A stretch of 64,000 nt of DNA from Hypholoma sublateritium FD-334 SS-4 (lineage: Eukaryota; Basidiomycota; Agaricomycetes; Agaricales; Strophariaceae), in contig KN817531.1 in assembly GCA_000827495.1 (NCBI GenBank), forward strand, positions 198,444-262,443, given 5' to 3'. The notes below the pieces were generated by a model. The model searched no databases, was not told the origin of the DNA, and saw only the letters and a list, made by a program, of their open reading frames with translations. Shown piece after piece: positions 1-10,134 of this stretch (the first letter of the stretch is position 1; each line of letters opens with the position of its first letter). The translations under genes were made by a program, and so were the position numbers.

Positions 1-819
1 AGGGGTTAGGGGCGAGCAAATGGTCTGGGATATGGATGTCTTGAGATATCTGGAGTGCAATTTCAAGCACAGCAGAGAAGTGCATTTGCGAGAGAAACAG
101 ATTGCTCACAATTGTGAAAGAGACATAATTGTAATTCTCTAGTACTTGTTTATATTGTAATTTTACACTAGATACACAATACATGAGCTTTGAATTCATA
201 TACTGTACATACTTTCAAGATATCTAAAGGAGAATCATGCACAGGAGATGGGAAATGAGCAGGCGGGAGTGGATTTCCATGCGAACTCGGGTAGATCGTC
301 CGTCCGCTAAGACCCTGTACGGCACTGCACATTTCCCAAAATATCCATCTCATTAGGTTACAGTACGTACATCCCTAGAACATATATAAGGGGCCGCCCG
401 TTTGCTTATTTCCACCATTCCATTCCCTCCTTTCTTCCCTTTGGACTCCTCCACTCCTGGGCAACGCTCTCATTCTCCGGCAGCCGACTAGCTCAACTAC
501 AAGGTACGTACATGCTTTGCGTTGCTCGCAGTCTCATACTAACCAGCTCAGCTCTCGCCAGAAACAGCGCTCCCAGTCCCGCCATCCGCTGGATCGTTGC
601 GCCGCGCGCCTTGCTTGCCACCGTCGCAGGCCTACCGCGCAGTGAGTGCGATCCGCATATGTCCCGCCGAATAGCTCACGTACCTCAGAGAAGCGGCTCC
701 TCGACGTCCCACATCACATCCGGTGAGTCTTTTTAACGTGCTCGCAATGCACCGTAGCTTACGCGAGTCCACGCACGACGCACAGGAAACGCTGTAGCGC
801 CATCGCGCTCTCAACAACG
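1..819. other. Gene-poor left end
   Basis: I see no convincing coding exon here. The first bases contain one TTAGGG-like hexamer but no telomeric array. A TATA-like box at 383-390 is followed by a pyrimidine-rich stretch (about 410-500) and a splice-donor-like GTACGT near 505, which looks like a fungal promoter and leader. What it would drive is unclear; the repeat array begins downstream. Confidence 0.5.
383..390 (+). promoter_or_regulatory. TATA-like box ahead of the repeat array
   Basis: TATATAAG is followed within 120 bases by a CT-rich stretch typical of fungal transcription starts. There is no clear coding gene downstream, so it may serve a non-coding transcript or a decayed gene. This is inference from composition only. 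Confidence 0.35.
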
Positions 820-3440
820 TCGGTACGGTGAGCGACCTTGCGCGGCACTGTGCGCGCCGCGGGCTCATTCACGCATTTCAGCGTCGATGGAACGGTGCTT
901 GCTGCACCGCACCGCCGCTGGGGGAGTCTATCACCTGCCACGCCGTGAGGTTCATCCATATATATGATCTTCCAGGAACTCACGTACCTCAACAGTCAAA
1001 GCGGCGCCTCCTCGCCATCCGAGACCGCCCCCAGCGACTCTATTCGCAATGCACGGCGGCTGGGGCGACACATGCATGACACAGAGCGGCACCTCACCGC
1101 CGTCGCGCCCGCTGTCTTCGAGTCTCGACGATGTCCGCACGGTGAGTGTCCTCGTCTGGAACTGTGCGCGCCACGGGCTGATTCACGCATCACAGAGAAC
1201 TTACCGCAGCGCGCCGACGTTGGGGGACTTCTCCCCGTCGAACGAGCGTCTCTGCGGGCTCGGGCTCGCAGTGCGCCGCTCTCGAGGTCCTTCCACATCG
1301 GTACGTCGTGTGCACACGCACCGTCGTTCGCGCAATTCACGGGATCGCATAACAGGACGTGCAAGAGGCACTCCGCCACGTACAGCTATGCCGCGGCCTG
1401 CGCCGTGTTTCTGAGCGCCTCTGGCGTGTCTGGCGACGTGTCCGCCCGTTCCAGAGGTGCACACATTGGAATTAGCGCCCGTCGAAAGGCGGCGCGTCAA
1501 CATACCGCGGAGACGCTCCCATCGCGTGCAGCTGCGTGACCCGAGCCGACCTTCGAATATAGGCCGGTCCGCCGTCTAGCTAAGGTCTCTGTGAGTGAAT
1601 GCGATGGGTGCACGGCGCACTCATCATTTTTGGGGGTCCTGCTACGCCGGTACGTCGCATGTACTTCCACTAACGTTCGCGTTGTTCATGGAGCGCATGA
1701 CAGGCTCTGCCGGACGCACTCCGCCACGTACACCCGCGCCGTAGCATGAGCCGTGTCCCTGAACTCCGCTGGGATCTCTGGCGCCGTGTCTGTACGTTTC
1801 CGGACGTGCACGCGCCGGAATTAGCGCCCGTCGATGGGCGGCGCGTCAGCATGCCGCCGAGACACTCCCATCGCGCGCAGCGGCTATGTGACCCACGCCG
1901 GACTTCGCACATCATCTGTTTTATCTATCTGGGGTCTCGTGAGTATCTGCGACGGGTGCGCGTCTCACTCACCACGGGATTAACGGGTGCGCGTCTGGAC
2001 GCATCCCGGACGTCTCAGCATGCTGTCGTACACACAGCCGCCGCGCCGCATTTTCGTCGGTGTTCCCGGTGTTTTATAGCGCCTTTGACCATTGTAGACG
2101 GGTGCGCGCCGGCGATACCGAGGAGATAGACGCTGCGCGTCGATGTGCTCCTGGGCCACTCCCACGCGCTTGGCGGCTGCACGTCCCGCCCCCAATATCT
2201 GACTGCTGAGAGTACATGTGGGGGTACCGTGAGTTAACTGAGATAGGGCGCGTCGCACTCACCATGCAATGAACGGGTGCGCGTGCATGTGCATCCCGGA
2301 CGTCCTTGCGCGCTCTGGCTCATAACACCACCGCGCCGCCGTTCTGTTGCTCTTCCCGGCGTCTATGAGTGCTTTTGACCATTATAGATGCGTGCGCGTT
2401 ATCGATACCGGAGAGATAGACGGTGCGCGCCCATGTGCTCCCGGGGCACTCCCGCGCGCTCTGCATCAACCCTGCCCGCGCCGGGCGTCTAAACCTTCAA
2501 GGCGTCTATTAGAGTCCTCGTGAGCATGTCTGATGGGTGGGCGATACACTCACACATGGGCTAAAGGGTGCGCTTGGACATGCATCCCATGCATCCCTGC
2601 GCGCTTGCCCTTAAGCAGCCGCATCGCCGCTATTTTTCCATCGTTCCCGGTGTCTCGAAGCGTTGTCGAGCTCTTATGACGTGTGTGCGCTGGCGATACC
2701 GGGCGGATAGCGGGTGCGCGTGGACATGCTCCCGGAGCACTCCCGCACGCTCCGCGGAATCGTAGCCCACCCCCGACTTCTGGACCTGTCTAGACGCTCT
2801 GAGGGTCTTTGTAAACGTGTCCGATGGGTACGCGTGGAACTCACCTCGCGGCTAATGGGTGCGCGTGCACATGCATCCCATGCATCCCACCGCGCTCTCG
2901 CCGACTGTGCACCGCCCCCCCACCTCTGACACGTTTCCCCGCTCTCAACACACAGTTGACCCTTGCTAAAGTGTCTGCGCTCGCGATTTCCGTGGAACAG
3001 GGCATGCGCGTGTACATGCCGCCGAGGCACTCCCGCGCGCTTGGCCGCAGCACGTCCCGCCCCCCACATCTGGCCTGCTCTAGTGCTTCTGACAGCTCCC
3101 ATCAGCAAATCGCACATGTGTGCGTCGCACTCACCGCACGGCTAGCAGGCACGCGTGGACATGCATCCCATGCATCCCACCGCGCTCTGTACCACCCGCC
3201 ACCCGCGCCGCATCTCCGTTGACCCCCCACACGTCCTACATCGCCCCTAAAGGCATCTGGTACACGCACGCTCGCGATTTTGGCGGGGAACGGGGTGCGC
3301 ATCGAGATGCATCCGTGGCTCCCTGGTGCGCCCGGGCGCTGCGGGGCGCGCGCCGCGTGTCTGGTTGTTCCCAAAGGCTCTGGGGGTCTTGGTGAGTTGG
3401 TATGAGGTGAATAGGACGCGCTCACCATGTGCGGGGGCGG
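820..3440 (+). repeat. Degenerate ~290-bp tandem repeat array
   Basis: A recurring module contains a donor-like GTGAGT (or variant), then about 6-15 bases later a GATGGGTGCGCG-like block, a CACTCACC-like block, GACATGCATCCC-like words, and a GCGATACCG/GATAG block ending in CACTCCCGCGCGCT. The donor-like anchors sit near 828, 1142, 1591, 1939, 2229, 2520, 2811, 3091 and 3392. From 1939 to 3392 the spacing is 290, 291, 291, 280 and 301. The units are clearly related but strongly diverged. The short open frames inside it show no domain and differ from unit to unit, so I treat it as non-coding repeat. Confidence 0.75.
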
Positions 3441-4188
3441 CTGCGCGACGACGTGGCGCCGAGGAGGCTGGGAGCAGCGCGTTCATGGGCTCCGGTGCGT
3501 GGATCTGCCACACGCCTGGATTTCACGGTGCTAACGTATGCTTGGCGCGTGTTTGTGGGGTCTAGAGTGGTCAAGACGCACAGGAGTGCTACGGATGTGG
3601 TAGAGAGAAGAAAGGCTCGCGTGAGCGCCCGAGAAGCAAAGAAGGCTCGGACTTCTCAGGTGAGCGATTCTCTATCATTCCTTCATTTTACATCGCACAN
3701 TTTGTATTTCTCAATTATGTATTTACATGTAACTANTACACAGTGAATANAAATAAATTATTGAGTGANAATAACAGACTGCGAAGTAAAAGTAAAGAAA
3801 CTTACACATATCGTCGTTGCGCCGCATGGGCGCTTATTTTCTTCTGCTTCCATTCCGGGTTGCGCGTGAACATGCAGCGTGCACAGGTTGAAATACCCCG
3901 CGAGCAAAGCAACACAGAAGTGTTCCAGCTTCGCAAATTTTAGCCGCGTGAGCTGCGGCGCGCAATAAGCACGTNAAACAGCGAAATGATATTCAAACAA
4001 AGTCCGCGCACCCCGTCTACAAGTCGACGCGGGTGCTGCTACTACCTACTACGTGACGCGGAGCGGTCGTGAAAACATTATACTATAAGTTAAAACATGC
4101 AATACAGGGCCCGATAAGTAGGATACAAAAAGTGTACAGTAGGAGAAAGCGAGGAGAAAGGCAGGCAGACAAAGCGGGATACAGTGGG
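3441..4188. other. AT-rich intergenic stretch with ambiguous bases
   Basis: Composition changes abruptly from the GC-rich repeats to AT-rich DNA near 3660. Single N calls occur at 3700, 3736, 3750, 3769 and 3975. I see no gene; the right end is probably the 3' flank of the minus-strand gene beginning at 6024. Confidence 0.5.
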
Positions 4189-4295
4189 TTACGAGAGAGT
4201 CGACTCGTCAAGTCGCGCGGGATCGTCCCCCGCCGACAGAAGGACGAGCGCCCATGANACGCACGATGAAGTTCACCGTGACGATGGTCTGGTGN
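4189..4295 (-). repeat. Partial duplicate of a terminal exon
   Basis: This block repeats, with substitutions, the 3' end of the neighbouring minus-strand gene (4323-4440). It has the same CAGACnATCGTCACG exon end, a similar terminal exon (VLLSAGDDPARLDES-like) and a TAA offset by 134 bp. The donor following the ACG has changed from GTGAGT to GTGAAC and there is no clear acceptor, so it looks like a non-functional tandem duplication of the last intron and exon. Confidence 0.75.
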
Positions 4296-4322
4296 GCCAA
4301 TGCAGACATATATAGGAGTGGA

Positions 4323-5276
4323 TTACGAGATAGACTCGTCCAGCCNCGCGAGATCGTCCTTTGCCGACAGCAGGACCTCCTGCGCAGAGCATCAGCGGCG
4401 CCCATCACAGACAGAAAGAACTCACCGTGACGATCGTCTGCCGTGCCTCGTCCTTGATCTCCTTCCAGCGTCCCTCGTACGTACGCAGCAGCTCGTCATA
4501 CTCGTCGCGTTGGCGGCGGTCACCACGCATCGCAGTGCGGATTACGGCGCGCAGGACGCAGATGCCNGCGACCCACTCGACCTCGTCAGGCTCCCAGACA
4601 GCGTCGCGNGCCATCATCTCGGAGAAGGCGCGGCCCATGGCGTAGGCGTAGCCGCTGTTGTCGGCGTCACCGACACGACCCATGCCGAGGACGCCGACCT
4701 CGAGGGCGGCGGCGTGGATGCGGGCCCACTGGATGTGGTCCTTGCGGCGCTGGCGATCGGTGGCGATGCGGTGCATCTCGTCGGAGAGGGAGGACGCGGA
4801 CGACGTCGCGGGGCCAGCGGGGACGCGCTGCTGCGTTGTTGGGCGCAGCGGCGTCGTTGGTGTCCACGTCGAGTACTTGCGGATCTGCATCTGCAGCGCA
4901 CGGGGGCCCGCGAGGGGGCCAGCGACACCCGCGTGGACGATGGCGCCGGAGAAGTACGCGGACGCGTCGAGGAAGCGGCGCAGGTATGGGTGGGGGTCGC
5001 GGGTAAAGGCGGCGGGGGCGCCGTCGCCGGCAATGGCGTCGAAGAGGGCGTCGACGACGGCTGTTAGCGGCGTGGGCGACGGGTGGGCGGCGGCGAAGTT
5101 GGTGACCATATTGGCGAGCGTCGACGCGTCGACACCCTGCAGAAACGCCTCGCAGAGCGTGTTCTTCGTGATGTTGAGCGCGAGCGGGGCGAGGTGGGTG
5201 GCGGGGGCGTGCGGCGGATGCTGCGGGGTGGGCGCTGCAGGCGGTCCGTGCGGGGGTCCGTGCGGGGGCTGGTGCG

Positions 5277-5307
<31 letters not shown>

Positions 5308-6024
5308 GGTGTGGGCGGCCGGGTGGGCGGCAGGTCCCGGATGCGGAGTGGCATGGCTCGTCGTCGGCGTCGACAGGGTCGTGCTCATCGACGAGCTGGG
5401 TTGCAGGCCGCCATACTGGATCGGCGAGATGAGCGCCTGGCTCGGGTTGGACGGGCTCGCGGTGACGCTGGGTTCATAGGCGGCGGTGTCTACGGTAGAG
5501 GGTCCGCTGGCGGGCCAGCCCAGGGCGGCAGGATCCGGGTGAGTGGGTAGGGGGTATGGCGGGCGGTGCGCGGGGNGTTTGCCCTTCTCCGTGCCCTTCT
5601 TCGCCGACCTCGGGCGACCCTCTAGTTTCCGACGGGTGCGCCCGACAGTGTTCTTGAACCAGTTGTAGATTTGCTGCGTACGTCAGCGGCGCAGCACAGC
5701 GGCGGGCGTCGGGCGTCGGGCGGCTCACCTCCTTGAAGCGCGATTCGGACTCCTCGACGCCGACGAACTCGTCGGGCAGATTGAACCGGTCGATGAAATC
5801 CTGGGCCCGCTCGAGAGCGAACTTCTTCGCATCGCCGCGAATCGATCCTTGTGAACGGCGTTCGAACTCGGGCAGGCTGCTACGATGGGGTCAGCTGTGG
5901 CAGGCGGTGGCTGGCGGCGACGGCGACCAGCGATGAACCAGGCTCACCTCTTGAGAAAGGCCAGTTGCTGGTCGCTGTATGCTTTCGGCAGACGGGGCTT
6001 GTGGACCCTGGGATCGCTCGACAT
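4323..6024 (-). CDS. Uncharacterised protein with WFKN motif and polyQ/Pro-rich centre
   Basis: I do not recognise a named family. Proposed exons: 6024-5948, 5876-5729, 5673-4426 and 4379-4323, giving about 509 aa in continuous phase. The first acceptor could instead be three bases upstream (in frame). The N-terminal ~100 residues are basic and helical and include IYNWFKNTVGRTRRK, reminiscent of a DNA-binding WFxN helix; this is a resemblance only. A basic linker, a run of ten Gln and a Pro/His-rich stretch (PHGPPHGPP) follow. The C-terminal ~250 residues look folded and helical, ending in an acidic helix. N calls at 4346, 4567, 4609 and 5576 fall in coding sequence. The last exon is partly duplicated downstream. 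A nuclear role is plausible but unproven. Confidence 0.7.
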
Positions 6025-6197
6025 CTCACAAACCAGGAACTCTACGCAAATCGAAATCCCCAGCATTATCTCCGGAACTTGCCGGGTTCCACGCCCATAT
6101 CTGGTCAAATCCCGAAAACATAAACATTCGCATAACTATGGTATATGATATCTATCTGCGAGCGTAGTAATATATAATAAATCCTCCACACTACAGC

Positions 6198-7410
6198 TTA
6201 GTTGCTGGGCTTCCGGCTCACGACGAGGTACATGGGTGTGAAAAGCTGCAGCACTATCAGCAAACATTCATCGCATCAGAAATCAGCCAGAACCCACCTT
6301 TTTCTGCCCAGAGACAACCAGTGATTCTCCCGCGACCTTCAGCGACTCGCCGACGTCGTGCGTGCCCTTGGGCACCATCCCAACAAGCTCCATCAGCCGG
6401 ATCGCATTGTGGCTGACCAGCTGCCCGCTCCAGCTCATGCGCCACACGGTGAAGTAGTCCCAGAACGTCTGCGCCTTCGAGATGTCGCCCTCGAGGGGGT
6501 AGTACCAAGGCACCTCATCGGGCCGCGCGGCCAAGTCCTCCTCGTGCTCAATCTGGAACCCGACGGTCTTCAGCGCCTCGCGCGCGAGGCGCAGAGGTCG
6601 CATCTCGGGGATACCGTTGCCCAGCTCGATCTGGTGCGCAATGGACTTGTGCTCCGGGATCGACGGGTCCCACTTGTCGGTCATCGCCCACTCGTAGACA
6701 CCGAACACGCCTCCGGGCTTGAGCACCTTGAAGATCTCGCCGTACACACCCTCCCACGAGGGCGCATGGACCGTCGCCTCGATAGCATACACTGCAGGCC
6801 AGGATCAGCATACCGAGAATACAGCGGCCGGAGGACACATACCCGCGTCAAACGAGTTCTCGCCGAACTGCTCCGAGAGCTTCATAAAGTCGCCCTTCAC
6901 GAAGGTGACCTGTCCCTCGAGGCCCGCCTTCTTCGTGTACTTGCGCGCGCGCTGGATCTGGAAGTCGTTGTTGTTCAGCCCGACAATCTCGCAGTCCGTG
7001 AACTGCGCGATCTCGCGCGCAGGCCCGCCGACGCCGCACCCGACGTCAAGCACGCGCATGCCCGGGCGCAGCGTCATCTGCGCGGCGAGGTAGTGCTCGT
7101 GCCGCGCGAGCGACGCGAGGAACGCCTCGCCCTTGTAGAAGCGCGAGAAGTGGAACGACTGCGACCAGCCGTACTCGTACAGCTCCGTCGCGCCGTCGTA
7201 GTAGCCTGCAAGCTCACCGTCAGCGGGGCCGCCCTCGCACCAAGAAGCAGGAGACTGACCATTGACGACGTCGGTGTATGCCTCAAGGCGGTGCTCGTTG
7301 TCCGTGGCGCCCTCCTGCGCGGTGTCCTTCTTCCAGAACTTGGTGTAGTTCTCAACGCGGCTCTCGACGCGCCCGTCGCTGCGCGGCGTGGATACGGCAG
7401 TGGAGCTCAT
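6198..7410 (-). CDS. ERG6: Sterol 24-C-methyltransferase
   Basis: Transfers methyl from S-adenosylmethionine to C-24 of zymosterol/lanosterol-type sterols in ergosterol synthesis, at the ER or lipid droplets. Exons 7410-7260, 7205-6843, 6791-6298 and 6245-6198 join in frame to 351 aa, the usual family length. The sequence carries the family signature YTDVVNGYYDGAT, then EYGWSQSFHFSRF, the SAM-binding motif VLDVGCGVGGP at about residue 102, IVGLNNNDFQ and YAIEATVHAP, and a C-terminal sterol methyltransferase domain (MYLVVSRKP near the end). All introns are GT-AG; the first is 54 nt and the second 51 nt. No truncation or missing key motif is visible. The assignment is firm by motif recall. Confidence 0.96.
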
Positions 7411-9456
7411 CCTTTTGCGGGGGGTATGGGGTATTAAGGGGACGGGACTGCAACACAAAAAGTTCGTCAGCGCTGGCCTCCTGAGCCGCAGTCAGCAGCC
7501 TGTGTCGTGGCACATCCGTCCAGCACACGACCACCGCCACGACCACTCTGCAGAGCACACCAAACTCACATTAAAAGGATCGCCGGCGAGAACGACGAAA
7601 AAGCGGAAAGTAGGTAGGTGTGGTGGGAGAGGGGAGTAGGCAGGCTGACTTTCGTGCGCCGACTTTTATGACAATCCTATTTTCTCATTTTCACTTTCGC
7701 GAAATCAGGTCATAACGGGTTTCTTTTCGCGCACGTGACCGCCCGCTGCAGGCCGGACGGACAGGGGTGGGACTAAACCTTGTGCGCATGCATATCGCCG
7801 TTTTGATTGGCGTCTGATTTTGCGGATTTGCGAGGTTTTCAAACTCCTTGGATTCGCATCCCTGCTTGGATCGCGCCGCGCCGCGTGCACACTGCAGGTG
7901 TCGTCATGTCGTCGTCGTCGTCGCGGCCCTGCGTGGATCTCCTTTAAATTCGCGCTATCCCGGTCTGCACCACATCGCATAACTCGAGGAACTACTTACT
8001 TGCCCCGGCTGCGCAGCCCCGGCGCACTCTCCGTTAACCCAAGCACGGGCGAATGCAACAATAATAACGAAATCGCCTTCAATGAAAGGAGTCAGGACTG
8101 CAAAGAACGGCACCTCGACGCACTTGCCATTTCCGTAGCATGAGCGGAATAGCAGAGGATCAATTCCAGCGGCGCGGCGCCTGCCTACCTGCAGCAGCCC
8201 GGGGAACTCCCTGCTACACATACTTGACACCCATACCACCTCAAACTCAATGTCATTTCAAATTCAGGCGCCCGCCACCTCGCCACCAGCATTGAGCAGA
8301 GCGTCATAAATCCCTCCCGCGTGTGCCCGCGCCCTGCCACCGACCATTCATGCGCACCCGCATCATCGCGCTATCCGTATAACACTACCTATCAGTATAC
8401 TTGAATCACTATCAGTAAAGCTCAAATCACCGCAACGCATCTGGGTCCGCGCTGGGATCCCGGGATCCTGCGCCATGTTCATATTTCCAAATTCCCAGCG
8501 GGCGCGCTGTCAGCGCGCGTGGCACTTGCGTGCGTTTGCTTTGCCGGCGGGTTAATTTTAACTGAGCTATATGGGCTCGGAGTCGGATGCGCTGCCCCGG
8601 CGCGCGGGGTTGGTGGGGCAAGCGGCTGTGCTAGTCGCTGGGTTGTTCTATGATCTGTAAAGAGGTTGGTGCATGGTGTAGGTGAGAGGAACCGACGGCG
8701 CGGCTTGGGTATTCGAGGACGGGTGGTGCACTTCTTGGACTGCCGGGTGGTTGTCTGGAGTTGGTGTTTCGGCCTAACTGCGTCGAGCATCGCCCTCGGG
8801 TGCTGCTTTTTAAATAATTCTGGTCCAGTTGGGGTCGCACAGTGCCGCTGGGATTCTGATCGAGGCACAGTATCTTGCGCGATGTTGATCATCCGGAGAC
8901 GCTGTCCCTGTGTAATGAAAGATGACATTACGTGGCTCTGTATCCCGCCGAGAAACGCTGCTTTTGATCTACATGACGGCAGAACGCGTGAGGTGAAAAT
9001 ATATCTTGAGGCCAAGTCGGCGGCGAACGAGTAGGGGTTGCAGTGGTATGAGAGGCTCTTCAATGGATTGGGACTGCCCGAAAAATACATAACAGAGGAA
9101 AATGGAAGTCTTTCGACATACAAGTCTGGACGCACGTTCGCTGAAGCGCGAGGCATGCACTACACGCGGGTCAGAAATCCCATGCTCGACTCCAATATGA
9201 GGTGAATCGCCTTGGAATCGCCACTCTCAAAGTCCTAAACATAGAAATCATTTCCCCTTCCACGTGCATCTGCACAAATAACTTGCACCCTACATTTCTA
9301 AGCAAAGGTTCGACGTTCAGCAGCTGGATGGTGGCATACTTATGCCAGTTCTGGTGTCCACCACGCCTGCATCGTATACGGCCGGCAATCTTATCTAGGC
9401 AGTTCGTGTGAAGATCAAAGCCTATGTTTAGATCAGCCGCGTCCCGTCGCAGCTCC
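7411..9456. other. Intergenic, no convincing gene
   Basis: About 2 kb between ERG6 and the duplicated block. The first 200 bases should include the ERG6 promoter. Open frames up to 225 codons occur on the minus strand (8479-9156), but they are rich in Pro/Thr/Arg with no recognisable domain, and I found no supporting exon structure. Confidence 0.5.
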
Positions 9457-9663
9457 GACCAACGCGCGCTCCGAATCTCTCCTTGATCTGCGTCTGAATC
9501 CATGGAGTCTTGACTTGTGTCTCTGTTATCTAGGATCCAAGCGCTGAGGAAAACAAGCTCCGCTATCTACTTTGTTTTCATACCCTCTCTCACTTACAAC
9601 GAACTCGTCTTCATCCAATCTTCATCCCGGAACGAATCCCTCGAAGGGGATCCGATGAAGGGG

Positions 9664-9671
9664 TATATATA
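9664..9671 (+). promoter_or_regulatory. TATA box of transporter copy A
   Basis: TATATATA followed by AGCCACGC, about 470 bases before the ATG. The leader appears to contain a 121-nt intron (9908-10028, GTGAGT to TTTAG); its position and length are the same in copy B, which supports the call. Confidence 0.6.
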
Positions 9672-10134
9672 GCCACGCACCTGTCGAGATATAATTATTT
9701 GATCATGCGACCCCTCCACCAGCCTAAAAGCAGCTACGTAACTCTGTGAAGAACCCATTATCTGTCGCCACCAGTGCCCCGCCTCGCGAGCAGCGCCCCG
9801 GCCCCAGGCCCCACTCCCAACTCGCCGACGATTCGACGCAGAAGCGGTACATCGGCGCGATGTTCATGTCCACCACGAAGGACGACTCTGAGGTGCTGTA
9901 CACTCTGGTGAGTCGCCCTCTGGCATTCAATGGCTGGGAGAGAGTGGGAGCTGGGGTTTTCATCTGTGATCTGCTGTTATTTTGGGCACGCTTGGCCTCC
10001 ATGGAGGCGCAGATGACCTCTACTTTAGCCGACGGCCGAACTGGGAGCGACTAGGAGCTGCACTTGCTCTTCGCCCCGTACATAATAAGGCGTGTCCTGT
10101 GGATAGTTCTTGTTTCCCCCCTCTGACCGCCGCC

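Noticed and set aside
1..12. TTAGGG-like word at the window start
   Set aside because: Only one hexamer; no tandem telomeric repeat, so no evidence of a chromosome end.
964..1539. 191-codon open frame in the repeat array
   Set aside because: Composition is Arg/Ser/Ala-rich, frames in both strands are equally open, and the sequence follows the non-coding repeat pattern.
4300..5479. Long plus-strand open frames opposite the polyQ-rich gene
   Set aside because: Mirror of GC-rich minus-strand codons; they cross the true exon-intron boundaries and show no domain.
8479..9156. 225-codon minus-strand open frame
   Set aside because: No recognisable domain, Thr/Pro/Arg-rich, no promoter or splice pattern around it. 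I could not support it as a gene.
9746..9907. Open stretch before the first transporter that reads as a possible coding exon
   Set aside because: The equivalent frame is broken in the second copy and the segment behaves as a 5' leader exon.
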